The translations under genes and the position numbers were made by a program. Below are positions 20,113-28,595 of a DNA stretch of 64,000 bases, piece after piece (the stretch's first letter is position 1; every line of letters starts with the position of its first letter). Source of the DNA: Parahaliea aestuarii (GTDB taxonomy: Bacteria; Pseudomonadota; Gammaproteobacteria; Pseudomonadales; Halieaceae). The notes beneath the pieces are model-generated. The model worked only from the letters and a program-made list of their open reading frames with translations, had not been told where the DNA came from and made no database searches. The stretch lies in the NCBI RefSeq assembly GCF_008064635.1, contig NZ_VRYZ01000004.1, forward strand, positions 248,001-312,000, given 5' to 3'.

Positions 20113-21681
20113 TCACGATGTGGGTTGCGCGACGGCCGTGCTGTCAGGCCGCAGCTTGCGGGCTGGTCGCCCTGGGGAGCGCCTTGATTTCGGTCGCAGC
20201 CGCCGCCAGGCAATCACCACCGAAGTGAGCGACAGCACAAAGCCGGCGACACTGAGCGCGATAACCACCAGGTCCCACAGGGGCCGGCGGTTGATCAGAA
20301 ACTGGAAATCAAGACTGTGCAGGCCGTTGTAAAGCCAGCGTTCAAGCCGCCCGGTGGCGGTCAGGCAGTTGAGCAATTCACCGGTGGCGAGGTCGATGTG
20401 AAACCAGCTCTGCGCCGGGTCGTCGTAACGGACCCGCAGCACCGGCAAGGGGCGCCAGTCGTCGTGGTGGACGTAGTAGTAATTGTCGTAGGCCGTGAGC
20501 GTATCGACAGCGCTGACTGCATGACCGGTCATCATTGCGTTCAGTTGCGCCAGGGCTGCTTGCGTCCAATCCACAGGGACTGCCGCACCAACGCTTGCCG
20601 GGCGCATTGTGAGAGGCTCCCGGGAGTTGCCACCGCCAACCGTGTACAGGTGCGGCCACCCCGCCAGCCAGTGCCAGACGACCTCGCGGCTGTGCGGCCG
20701 GGCGACAAGCACCTGGCGCAGCTCCTCCGCTCCGGCGCTGCCCTGCAGGGCGGACTGTGCCGGAGGCACCTGCCGGTACGAGGCGCGCTGGGTGGCGTAG
20801 GGTACGTCCTCATCGAAAATACCCCAGGGCCCCATCGACATCAGGCCGCTGAACAGGTAGGTGGTCAGGGGAATGAGAAACCACAGCCCCAGCAGATGGT
20901 GCAGTTTCATGGCCCCACGGTAGGGCGTTACGTCCCGGCCACGGTAGCGTTTGCGCCATCGCAGCCGCATGCAACCGATAACGGCACCGGAGAGGATGGA
21001 CACCAGCCCTGTGAGGGAGAGGACAACGACCACCCAGTACCAGACCTCGCCATGGCGGCGCAGTTGCAGGGGATAAATCCAGTGCAGGTTGGCGCCCAGC
21101 CAGTTCCAGGCGCGTTCACTGGTGGAGGTGTCGCGAACCACTTCCCCGGTGCGGGAGGACACATAGAGCTGGGTTCCCCGGGCGTCATTGAGTGAAACCC
21201 GATGCAGGGGCCGGTGACGATGCAGCTCGCTGGACACCGACCACTGATCCATCCCGATCCGGCCCAGGTAAGTGGGCCCGTAACCCGCTGCAATGCCGAG
21301 TGACTCTGCATAAACAGCGGCAGCGCGCAGTGCATCCCCGGTACCGAACTCCGTAAAGCGCTCGCCGGTGTCGGCGAACATACCGAGCTGCTCTCGCCCC
21401 GCAGTGCGCAACAGGTAGGCTGGTCGCCCTGTCACGGTGCTCAACCGCAGGCTGTCGATCTGGAGGTCGCCGTCAAGCTGGGCCAGTAATGCCCGGGGAC
21501 CAAACTGTAGCGACTCCGCCTGCAAGGCCGGCAGCGCGGCCAGTCTTTCGTCGACACTGAGCCGGGGAAAGCCGATATACATCATCACCACGCCGGAGAA
21601 AAACCACGCGGCAAACAGCAGGCAGAGCCCTATCCCTAACCAGCGGTGAGCCAGGTACAAGCAGCGACGCCAGTTCACCAC
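20113..21681 (-). CDS. PepSY-associated transmembrane protein (possible reductase)
   Basis: 522 residues from a GTG at 21681 with GGAG five bases upstream; a second GTG follows directly. It has an N-terminal helix (LGIGLCLLFAAWFFSGVVMMY), a large periplasmic PepSY region, and further helices near residues 200, 255 and 475. Histidines in or near the helices (HRWLG, MKLHHLLGLWF, LHSLDF) match PepSY_TM proteins, some of which (FoxB/PiuB-like) bind haem and reduce ferric chelates. It is 25 bases before the cobN-like gene in the same operon. A role in reducing a metal or corrinoid during uptake is inferred from this position. Confidence 0.8.
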   Translation of the reverse strand: MVNWRRCLYLAHRWLGIGLCLLFAAWFFSGVVMMYIGFPRLSVDERLAALPALQAESLQFGPRALLAQLDGDLQIDSLRLSTVTGRPAYLLRTAGREQLGMFADTGERFTEFGTGDALRAAAVYAESLGIAAGYGPTYLGRIGMDQWSVSSELHRHRPLHRVSLNDARGTQLYVSSRTGEVVRDTSTSERAWNWLGANLHWIYPLQLRRHGEVWYWVVVVLSLTGLVSILSGAVIGCMRLRWRKRYRGRDVTPYRGAMKLHHLLGLWFLIPLTTYLFSGLMSMGPWGIFDEDVPYATQRASYRQVPPAQSALQGSAGAEELRQVLVARPHSREVVWHWLAGWPHLYTVGGGNSREPLTMRPASVGAAVPVDWTQAALAQLNAMMTGHAVSAVDTLTAYDNYYYVHHDDWRPLPVLRVRYDDPAQSWFHIDLATGELLNCLTATGRLERWLYNGLHSLDFQFLINRRPLWDLVVIALSVAGFVLSLTSVVIAWRRLRPKSRRSPGRPARKLRPDSTAVAQPTS

Positions 21682-22249
21682 ACCGCTCCATCTGCGACGC
21701 GGGGATTACCGTCACCCGGCCAGTGGGGCCGGCGATACAAACACATGGTCGCTCCTCAATCACACCTGTTGAAAGCGGGCGGAGGAGAGAATGACAGGCG
21801 GCACGGTCCGGCAAAGGGAAGACAGCCTGCACAAGGAAGCCCTCCGCTTCATCACTGCAGAATCAAGAATGCGAACGTACGTGGGAGAGAAAGAAGGGAA
21901 ACCCGCCGCGACTCAGCCCGGCAGGTCAACCAGCGTGAAGCCCTCCGCTTCATCGTCGCAGTCACTGCATGTATGGCGAGAACGCCAGCAGGCCGGTTTC
22001 GGGCTTGCGGATACAGCGATGTATCCGCATACCGTTGCGGGGGCAGCGGAGGCTTTGTCAGCGGCGGCCATTAGGTTTGCACACCCTTGCCGTGACGCAC
22101 CACACTTCCCGTTTACCCTGCTCCAGTTGTTCCCGGCGAAAGGAAAAACGAGCAGGCACCTGATGCAGGCGGAGGATTGTACTGGCGCGTACAAAGACAC
22201 GTCAATGCGCAAACCGCCGCCCAGGCGCGCTGTACAAAGACCAGGTGTA
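21682..22249. other. intergenic leader between the PepSY operon and the cobalamin riboswitch
   Basis: No convincing gene is seen. The stretch contains two copies of GAAGCCCTCCGCTTCATC (21837-21854 and 21937-21954), each able to fold as a GAAGC/GCTTC hairpin, and a perfect 8-bp hairpin GCGGATAC/GTATCCGC at about 22007-22030. On the minus strand a 52-codon cysteine-rich frame (about 21913-22071, ending DDEAEGFTLVDLPG) is open, but it has no clear ribosome-binding site, so I do not call it a gene. Confidence 0.5.
21837..21954. repeat. direct repeat of an 18-base hairpin-forming sequence, 100 bases apart
   Basis: The sequence GAAGCCCTCCGCTTCATC occurs at 21837-21854 and again at 21937-21954. Each copy can form a five-base-pair stem (GAAGC with GCTTC). 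Both lie in the 5' leader of the minus-strand PepSY/CobN operon. Confidence 0.7.
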
Positions 22250-22455
22250 CGGCTAACCTCCTGCGCTGCTGGTGGCGCAACGGGGCTTGTCCCGTTGCCT
22301 GAAAAGGGAACCCGGTGCAATTCCGGGACTGACGCGCAGCGGTAATGGGGAACGAGATCGGCACACAGGCACTGTTCACTGGAACGGGAAGCCGCCGGTT
22401 GAGGCTGGTAACTTGAGGTTGCCGAGCTCCTGAGTCCGAAGACCTGCCAGCAGAA
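22250..22455 (+). promoter_or_regulatory. cobalamin (AdoCbl) riboswitch
   Basis: The core reads GGGAACCCGGTGCAATTCCG at about 22307-22326, followed by GGGACTGACGCGCAGCGGTAA, matching the conserved cobalamin riboswitch core. The 3' B12 box TGAGTCCGAAGACCTGCC occurs at 22431-22448. It lies about 150 bases upstream of a TonB-dependent receptor on the same strand, the usual place for control of btuB-like genes by adenosylcobalamin or related corrinoids. Confidence 0.93.
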
Positions 22456-22465
22456 ACGGCTTACG

Positions 22466-22564
22466 TCCTCGCGACCCAGGGCACCAGCAACGGTATTGCA
22501 TCTCCCGCTCTGCACCGGCAGAGGAACGGGCTGCGTGCACTCCGGGTCTGGATAGTCGCGAGGA
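22466..22564 (+). promoter_or_regulatory. structured region after the riboswitch, possible expression platform
   Basis: A ten-base inverted repeat TCCTCGCGAC (22466-22475) and GTCGCGAGGA (22555-22564) brackets an inner hairpin CTCTGC-ACCG-GCAGAG. The outer pair ends about 20 bases before the ribosome-binding site GCAGGAGAG, so it could switch translation or transcription of the receptor gene. Predicted by eye only. Confidence 0.45.
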
Positions 22565-22598
22565 TTGCCCTTACGCGTATATCCTGCAGGAGAGTGCC

Positions 22599-24614
22599 AT
22601 GACACCCCGTAACCTGTCCCTCGCTGTCGCCGCCGCAAGCGGCCTGGCGGCGATCCCCGCATCCGCATCCACCGATACACGCCTGGAAGAACTGCTCGTC
22701 GTTGACCAGAAACTGGAAGAATCGATTCCACTGACCCTCGAACGCTATGGCAACCAGGTGGAAGTGATCACCGCCGAGACCATCCGCCAGCACAGCTTCG
22801 TCGATGTCTCCGATGCGCTGAAAACCCTGGTTCCGGGCCTGCACATGTCGCCCAAGAACGGGCCCTTCGACTATTTTTCCGCCTCCCTGCAGGGCGCTCG
22901 CAACAAGGACATTCTCTGGCTGGTGGATGGCGTACGCATCAACAACCGCCTGTACAACAACACCAGTCCACTGGATACCCTTCCCCCGCACATGATTGAG
23001 CGGGTAGAAGTACTGAAAGGCGGCCAGGGCATTTTCTACGGTACCCAGTCGGTAAGCGGCGTGGTCAACATCGTGAGCAAAGACTTCAGCGAAGAAATCG
23101 GCGGTGCTGTCGGCGGCGGGATCAACAGCAATGACGGCTCCAACCTCAACGGTTACGCACGCGGCGCCCTCGGTGCTCATCAGTTCGTCGTCTACGCCTC
23201 ACAGGACCACGCCGATGGCTATACCCCCTTCGACGATGACGCCATTCAATCCAGCGTCACCGATACCGACCGCAGTTACAACGTAAAGTCCGCCGGCCTG
23301 AAGTACGCCTACAATTTGAGCGACGACACCCGCGTTTCCGCCATGTACCAGTACACCGATGCCGATCTGGATTTCGCGCGCCCAGCCCTGAACAAGAAGA
23401 CCACCAACCACCGCGAGGAAGGCCTCACCACCCTCAAACTGGATTCACGCCTGTCGGACTACGCCCAACTCTACTTCAAGGGCTATCTGCACGAGTGGGA
23501 CACCTACTACACCCGTATCTACAATGAGTTGGACGACAACGGCAACCTGACCGGCGGCGAAGTGGTGCTCAACGACGACGCCTACTGGGGTTACGAGGAC
23601 TACGGCTTCAATGCCATGGTGGAGCTGGACTTCGACGGCAACTTTGAATATGTACTGGGTTTCGACCAGCAGAATTACTCCGGCGTGGACGAAGTGTGGC
23701 GCATCGCCGACCAGGAAGAGACAGTGAATGCGGTCTTTGCGCAATTGCGCACCTCCGAGAAGCTGTTCGAGAACAGCCTGTTTGCGCTGGGTGTGCGCAA
23801 CAACCGGCCCTCCGATGCCGACCAATCCACCGTCTGGAACCTGACCGGCAAGCACGACTTCAGTGGGGGCTGGTATGTGCAGGGCAATGTCGGCACCTCT
23901 TTCCGTCTACCCGACGCGGAGGAACTGTTCCTGAACGAGTACTACGACCTGGACGGCGACGGCGTGCCCGACAATGGCTGGTTCGCCATCGGCAACCCGG
24001 AACTGGAAGCGGAGGAAAGCGAGAACCTCAATCTGTCCGTAGGTGCCAGCTTTGAGCGCTTCCAGTTCGAGCTGACCGGCTTCAGGCGCGATGTCAGCAA
24101 CTACATCAGTGCCTACGTCCCGGTCACCATCGGCGGCGTTACCGGCGAGACTTTCGAGAACAGCCGAGACGAGGTGAACATCGAGGGGGCGGAACTGCAA
24201 ACCAACTGGCAGATGACTGACAGCCTGCGCGGCCAGTTCAGCTACACCTGGACCGGGGCCCGCCTTAACGACGATGGGGAGCAACTCAACGACATCCCGG
24301 AACGCGAATCCAAACTGAGCCTGAACTACCGGCAACCCGGCAGCCCCTGGGGCCTGAATTTCACCACGGTTCATGTTGGCGAGATCAACGACCGGGAAAC
24401 CCGCGACAGTTACACCGTCGCCGATATATCGGGGTTCCTCACCCTCGGCAGTGACCAGCAGCACCAGCTTACCCTGCGCCTGGAAAACATTGCCGATGCT
24501 GAATACGCGACCGATATCGGTACCGCTAACGAGGATGCTACCGGCAACAGCTATCTGTACCGCAGCCTGGGTATGGAGCGCACCCTTCACCTTGGTTACT
24601 CCTACCGATTCTGA
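22599..24614 (+). CDS. TonB-dependent receptor under cobalamin riboswitch control (BtuB-like)
   Basis: 671 residues. A signal peptide (ending IPASAS) is followed by a TonB-box-like LEELLVV, a plug domain (IRQHSFVDVSDALKTLVPGL to VSGVVNIVSKDF) and a beta-barrel ending in aromatic YRF, normal for outer-membrane receptors. Ribosome-binding site GCAGGAGAG precedes the ATG. The cobalamin riboswitch upstream argues that the ligand is a corrinoid. It is divergent from the PepSY/CobN/ExbB/DUF2149 operon. Sequence similarity to E. coli BtuB beyond the fold is not obvious to me, so the ligand assignment rests on the riboswitch. Confidence 0.88.
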   Translation: MTPRNLSLAVAAASGLAAIPASASTDTRLEELLVVDQKLEESIPLTLERYGNQVEVITAETIRQHSFVDVSDALKTLVPGLHMSPKNGPFDYFSASLQGARNKDILWLVDGVRINNRLYNNTSPLDTLPPHMIERVEVLKGGQGIFYGTQSVSGVVNIVSKDFSEEIGGAVGGGINSNDGSNLNGYARGALGAHQFVVYASQDHADGYTPFDDDAIQSSVTDTDRSYNVKSAGLKYAYNLSDDTRVSAMYQYTDADLDFARPALNKKTTNHREEGLTTLKLDSRLSDYAQLYFKGYLHEWDTYYTRIYNELDDNGNLTGGEVVLNDDAYWGYEDYGFNAMVELDFDGNFEYVLGFDQQNYSGVDEVWRIADQEETVNAVFAQLRTSEKLFENSLFALGVRNNRPSDADQSTVWNLTGKHDFSGGWYVQGNVGTSFRLPDAEELFLNEYYDLDGDGVPDNGWFAIGNPELEAEESENLNLSVGASFERFQFELTGFRRDVSNYISAYVPVTIGGVTGETFENSRDEVNIEGAELQTNWQMTDSLRGQFSYTWTGARLNDDGEQLNDIPERESKLSLNYRQPGSPWGLNFTTVHVGEINDRETRDSYTVADISGFLTLGSDQQHQLTLRLENIADAEYATDIGTANEDATGNSYLYRSLGMERTLHLGYSYRF

Positions 24615-24637
24615 AGGCGGGTATACGGTGGCCGGCC

Positions 24638-24667
24638 CGCTAATTCATCCTCTGAGCGGCTTTTTTA
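24638..24667 (+). terminator. probable intrinsic terminator after the TonB receptor gene
   Basis: A short stem CCGCT/AGCGG is followed by a run of six T after one C. The stem is only five pairs, so strength is doubtful. Confidence 0.4.
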
Positions 24668-24700
24668 CAATGGCGGGCCACCAGACACGAGGTACAGCCG

Positions 24701-24961
24701 ATGAAAATCGCACTGATGATGGAATTCTCACAGGCGGCCAAGAACCCGATGGTTCTCAAAGAGCTGCAGGATGTGGCAGCACAACAGAACCATACCGTAT
24801 TCAATGTCGGCATGGACGGGGACAACGACCACCGGCTGACCTACATTCACCTGGGCATCTGCGCCAGCCTGCTGCTCAACAGCAAGGCTGTCGATTTTGT
24901 CGTATCCGGCTGCGGCACGGGCTCGTCAATCCCATCAATTGAATGGCGCGATGCCATCTGA
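24701..24961 (+). pseudogene. truncated RpiB/LacA-type sugar-phosphate isomerase
   Basis: The 86 codons begin MKIALMMEFSQAAKNPMVL and reach SGCGTGSS, the conserved GCGTG region of a RpiB/LacAB-like family whose members are normally about 150-210 residues. The frame then stops after IPSIEWRDAI, so roughly the C-terminal half is missing. The following 90 bases are clearly AT-rich and lack coding sequence of this family. It looks like the product of a deletion; a short functional protein is unlikely. Confidence 0.65.
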
Positions 24962-24967
24962 AAGAAC

Positions 24968-24992
24968 AATGAGAATCCATCTGATTCATATT
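24968..24992. promoter_or_regulatory. imperfect inverted repeat upstream of bacterioferritin genes (possible Fur-type site)
   Basis: AATGAGAATC-CATCT-GATTCATATT has arms matching at eight of ten positions and a GAGAAT core reminiscent of Fur boxes. It lies about 30 bases upstream of the predicted -35 element. Assignment to Fur is only a suggestion. Confidence 0.3.
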
Positions 24993-25019
24993 CATAACTT
25001 ATTGATTTATAAAGATTTA

Positions 25020-25047
25020 TTGACTTTTTGACGAAAACTCATACACT
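25020..25047 (+). promoter_or_regulatory. predicted sigma-70 promoter for the bacterioferritin pair
   Basis: TTGACT, a 16-base spacer and TACACT lie in an AT-rich stretch 64 bases before the first bacterioferritin ATG. Confidence 0.4.
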
Positions 25048-25110
25048 TCTCCCCCATATGCGGCGCCGGATTCCAGAACGCCGCTGAATACGGGTACACA
25101 GGAGAATCAC

Positions 25111-25581
25111 ATGAAAGGCGACGCCCGGGTCATACAGCTTCTCAACGCTCTGCTGACCACGGAACTGACCTCCATCAACCAGTATTTCCTGCATGCACGG
25201 ATGTACCGCAACTGGGGCCTGGAGGGGCTGAACGAGAAGAGTTACAAAAAGTCCATCAAGGATATGAAGCAGGCCGACGAGCTGATCGAGCGCATTCTGT
25301 TCCTTGAGGGCCTGCCCAACCTGCAGCAGCTGGACCGCATTCGTATCGGCGAACACACCGAGGAGATGCTGCGCTGCGATATGGATCTGCAAGTTGAGCA
25401 ACTGGCAAAACTGCGCGAGGCCATCGCCTATTGCGAGCAAGTGCAGGACTACGTCAGCCGCGATGTCCTCGAAGATATCCTCGAGTACGAGGAAGAACAC
25501 GTCGACTGGATCGAAACCCAGCAGTACCTGATCAGCAACGCCGGTCTGGAAAACTACCTGCAATCGCAAATGTCGTCCTGA
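25111..25581 (+). CDS. bacterioferritin, haem-binding subunit with altered ferroxidase site
   Basis: 156 residues, full length and alignable without gaps to E. coli Bfr. Met52, the axial haem ligand, is present. Ferroxidase ligands are Glu18, Glu127 and His130 as usual, but residue 51 is Asp, 54 is Gln and 94 is Gln in place of Glu, His and Glu. The di-iron site is therefore probably not active. A second bacterioferritin follows 16 bases downstream with the opposite pattern, so the two are likely to form a mixed 24-mer storing iron. A strong AGGAG site precedes the ATG. Confidence 0.9.
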   Translation: MKGDARVIQLLNALLTTELTSINQYFLHARMYRNWGLEGLNEKSYKKSIKDMKQADELIERILFLEGLPNLQQLDRIRIGEHTEEMLRCDMDLQVEQLAKLREAIAYCEQVQDYVSRDVLEDILEYEEEHVDWIETQQYLISNAGLENYLQSQMSS

Positions 25582-25597
25582 GACTGGGAGGAAGCCA

Positions 25598-26068
25598 ATG
25601 AAAGGCAATGACAAGATTATCGCTGCACTGAACGGCCTGCTGAGCTTTGAGCTCGCGGCGATGGATCAGTACTTCATCCACTCGCGCATGTACGACGACT
25701 GGGGTCTGCAGAAGCTGTTCGAGCGTATCGATCACGAGTTTGACGATGAAAAGGCCCACGCCGCGGCCCTCATCGAGCGCATTCTGTTCCTTGAGGGCGT
25801 GCCCGATATGGTCACCCGCGAGCCCATCAACGTGGGCAGCACGGTACCGGAGATGCTGCAGAGCGACCTCAATGTAGAGATTGCGGTTACCGCGGCGCTG
25901 AAGGATGCCATCAAGCTCTGCGAGGACGAGAAGGACTACCAGACCCGCGAAATCCTCGGCAAACTGCTGGAAGACACCGAGGTTGACCACACCTGGTGGC
26001 TGGAGAAGCAACTGGGCCTGATCGACAGGATTGGCCTGCCGAACTATACCCAGTCCCAGATGGGCTAA
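25598..26068 (+). CDS. bacterioferritin, ferroxidase subunit lacking the haem methionine
   Basis: 156 residues, similar in layout to P. aeruginosa BfrA ([19 protein letters not shown] block near residues 124-142). Ferroxidase ligands Glu18, Glu51, His54, Glu94 and the shifted Glu128/His131 (one residue inserted) are all present, while position 52 is Lys, so no haem ligand. It complements the upstream subunit. GGGAGG lies upstream of the ATG and the genes are 16 bases apart, so they form one transcription unit. Confidence 0.9.
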   Translation: MKGNDKIIAALNGLLSFELAAMDQYFIHSRMYDDWGLQKLFERIDHEFDDEKAHAAALIERILFLEGVPDMVTREPINVGSTVPEMLQSDLNVEIAVTAALKDAIKLCEDEKDYQTREILGKLLEDTEVDHTWWLEKQLGLIDRIGLPNYTQSQMG

Positions 26069-26080
26069 GCGCTGTCCACT

Positions 26081-26099
26081 GGCCGGGGAATCCCCGGCC
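26081..26099 (+). terminator. GC-rich hairpin after the bacterioferritin pair
   Basis: GGCCGGGG-AAT-CCCCGGCC forms an eight-pair stem with a three-base loop 13 bases after the stop codon. There is no T run, so it may be a 3' stabiliser or a weak terminator. Confidence 0.5.
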
Positions 26100-26189
26100 C
26101 CCCCTTACCAACACTCACACACCCGGCACTCATAGAGCCTCGTATTACTGGCGGCAAGTGCCCTGCGCCACCTCTGCACCCACGGCACC

Positions 26190-26214
26190 GCAAATACGAA
26201 TTTTTCTTATTTGC
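26190..26214. promoter_or_regulatory. inverted repeat upstream of the siderophore receptor (possible iron-regulated operator)
   Basis: GCAAATA and TATTTGC are perfect seven-base arms around an 11-base AT-rich spacer, 68 bases before the receptor ATG. The outer GCAAAT...ATTTGC is seen in many Fur sites, though the spacing here is longer than the 19-bp consensus. Confidence 0.35.
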
Positions 26215-26281
26215 ATTTACAGTTTTTGTGTCACCCCATAGAATGGCCCCCACTTTTAGAACACAACTCTTGGGGACCCTG

Positions 26282-28411
26282 ATGAAAAAGCCGTTGCCGG
26301 TGGCGATATCCAGCGCCATTCTCGCCTCTTCCGTTTTGACCACACCTGCCGCCCTGGCGCAGAGCGCATCGGCCAATTCACTGGAAGAAATGATCATTAC
26401 CGCCATTCGCGAGGATCGCAAAAGTCGCGGGGCGACGGGGCTGGACCTCAGTATTTACGAAACGCCGCAGTCACTGACCATCATCAATGCAGAGACCATT
26501 GAAGAGTTTGGCCTGACCAATATCAATACGATGCTGAAGATGGCCACCGGGGTGAACGTTGACTCCACCGAAACCGACCGCACGTCATACAGTGCCCGCG
26601 GTTTCGACATCACCAGCATGCACATCGACGGCGTGGGCATGCCCTTCGGTAACCTGATCGTGGGCGATATCGACACCGTCGTTTACGAAAATGTCGAAAT
26701 TATCCGCGGCTCCAACGGCCTGATCACCGGCCTCGGCAACCCCTCTGGCACCATCAACTATGTGCGCAAGCGCCCTACCAATGAACTGGAAAGCAGCGTC
26801 AAGCTGACCGGCGGCAGCTGGGACAACCAGCGGGCGGAAGTGGATGTCTCCGTGCCGCTGACCGAGAGCGGCTCCTGGGCGGCCCGCGCCGTCCTCGCCT
26901 ACCAGGATTCCGACAGCTGGCTGGATCACTACAGCAACAACCGCCAGGTAGCCTACGTAGTAGTGGATGGCCAGTTGACCGACAACCTGACCCTGGCCGC
27001 CGGCTACACACACCAGGACAACAACAGTGACGGCGTGCTGTGGGGCGCCGTGCCGGCGCTGTACAACGACGGTACAGCGATTGACTACGACGAATCCACC
27101 AGCACCAGCATGGACTGGACTTACTGGGATACCCAAAGCGACGAACTGTTTGCCGAACTGGGCTGGCAGATCAGCGACAACTGGCGCCTGACCACCTCCG
27201 CAAGGCAGACAGACTACGAAGACAATTCCGAGATTTTCTACGTCTACACCAACACCGGCGTCGGTCTGGACCCGGAGACCGGCCTCGGCCTGTTCGGCTA
27301 TCCCGGCAAGTACGCAGACGAACGCGACAGCCTGGTCCTCGACGCCAGCCTCAACGGCACGTTTGAAGCCTGGGGGCAGCAGCACCAGCTGCAGTTCGGC
27401 TACAGCAGCGCCAGCAGTGAATCCGAAGGCCTGTCCTACGCGGCACTGAGCGGCTTCGACATGATGCCCGCCTTCCCCGGCTGGAGCGGCCGCGAAGTGT
27501 CGCGTCCGAACTTCGCCGCCCCCATTATCGCCGCCGAACAGGATATCGACCTGGACCGACTCTACGGCTCCCTGATGCTGGCGCTGACGAGCAACTTCAA
27601 CCTGATCCTCGGCGCCAGTGCCGTCGACTACACCAATGACGGGGTAAGTTACGGGGTGTCTACCAGCTCCACCGAAGACGGCACCAATCCCTACATCGGT
27701 TTCACCTGGGAAATCCTGGACGGCCTGAACGCCTACGGTAGCTACAGCGACATTTACCAGCCCCAGTACGTGCAGGGTGAAAACCTGAGCCCGCTGGGCT
27801 CCGCGGAAGGTAAAAGCTACGAGGTGGGCCTGAAGAAAGCCTTCAGCAACAACACCCTGCTGACCCTCGCCGTATTCAGTACCGAGCAGAGCAATCTGGA
27901 GGAGTTCAAGGAGTACGGCGATGGCGATGGTATTGACGATACCGACTACAGCGACGACTTTGACTACTCCATCTACCGCGGCATCGATGTGGAATCGGAG
28001 GGCGTGGAAATTGAACTGGCGGGACAGCTGACCGACGAACTGTCGGTGCAGGCCGGCTACACCCACCTCTCACTGGAAGATGAAAACGGTGACGAGGCGC
28101 GCACCTTCATTCCGCGCAACACCTTCAAACTGCTGATGAGCTGGAATCCGCAGGCCCTGCCGGACCTGAAGATGGGGCTGTCCACCCGCTGGCAGGACGA
28201 TATCTACTTCGATTCCGCCTACGGCCGTATCAAGCAGGACAGCTACGTTGTTGTCGGTGGTTACGCCAGCTACGCCATCACCGACGGCCTGTCACTGAGC
28301 CTGAATGTGGACAACATCACCGACGAGGATTACTTCAGCTCGGTCAAGTACGAACAGGTTTTCTACGCCGCACCGCGCAGCGTAAACGTGTCAGCCAGCT
28401 GGCAATTCTGA
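26282..28411 (+). CDS. TonB-dependent siderophore receptor
   Basis: 709 residues from the ATG at 26282 (MKKPLPVAIS...), with a signal peptide ending AALAQS. The TonB-box region is EEMIITAIRED. The plug has ETPQSLTIINAETI and GNPSGTINYVRKRP, typical of the ferric-siderophore receptor family (FhuE/FpvA-like). The barrel ends in SASWQF. Neighbouring bacterioferritins and the upstream inverted repeat fit an iron function. The particular siderophore cannot be predicted. Confidence 0.88.
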   Translation: MKKPLPVAISSAILASSVLTTPAALAQSASANSLEEMIITAIREDRKSRGATGLDLSIYETPQSLTIINAETIEEFGLTNINTMLKMATGVNVDSTETDRTSYSARGFDITSMHIDGVGMPFGNLIVGDIDTVVYENVEIIRGSNGLITGLGNPSGTINYVRKRPTNELESSVKLTGGSWDNQRAEVDVSVPLTESGSWAARAVLAYQDSDSWLDHYSNNRQVAYVVVDGQLTDNLTLAAGYTHQDNNSDGVLWGAVPALYNDGTAIDYDESTSTSMDWTYWDTQSDELFAELGWQISDNWRLTTSARQTDYEDNSEIFYVYTNTGVGLDPETGLGLFGYPGKYADERDSLVLDASLNGTFEAWGQQHQLQFGYSSASSESEGLSYAALSGFDMMPAFPGWSGREVSRPNFAAPIIAAEQDIDLDRLYGSLMLALTSNFNLILGASAVDYTNDGVSYGVSTSSTEDGTNPYIGFTWEILDGLNAYGSYSDIYQPQYVQGENLSPLGSAEGKSYEVGLKKAFSNNTLLTLAVFSTEQSNLEEFKEYGDGDGIDDTDYSDDFDYSIYRGIDVESEGVEIELAGQLTDELSVQAGYTHLSLEDENGDEARTFIPRNTFKLLMSWNPQALPDLKMGLSTRWQDDIYFDSAYGRIKQDSYVVVGGYASYAITDGLSLSLNVDNITDEDYFSSVKYEQVFYAAPRSVNVSASWQF

Positions 28412-28452
28412 GTTTCAGCAGCAGTACGGAATCGACCTGACGATTATACCGG

Positions 28453-28474
28453 TATCCCGATTCGACTCGGGATA
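28453..28474. other. eight-pair hairpin between the siderophore receptor and Anbu genes
   Basis: TATCCCGA-TTCGAC-TCGGGATA forms a perfect eight-base-pair stem 42 bases after the receptor stop. It lacks a T run; it may be a terminator or RNA end structure. Confidence 0.4.
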
Positions 28475-28595
28475 TCGTCGATCTGTGCCCTACCGCACCG
28501 ACAGGCCGCGCGTCCCTGCCCAGACTATACCAAGAAGACAAGGCAAACTGATGCTCAAAGGAGTAACAGTACCTGGCTGATTGGGATAAGGGGCG

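Noticed and set aside
21913-22071. A 52-codon cysteine-rich minus-strand frame
   Set aside because: No ribosome-binding site and no known family; it partly overlaps hairpins and repeats, so I kept it only as a remark.
26585-28066. A 493-codon minus-strand open frame
   Set aside because: It is antisense to the siderophore receptor, has low-complexity Val/Gly-rich content and no family features.
28453-28474. Reading the hairpin as a second riboswitch for Anbu
   Set aside because: It is a simple stem without any conserved riboswitch core.
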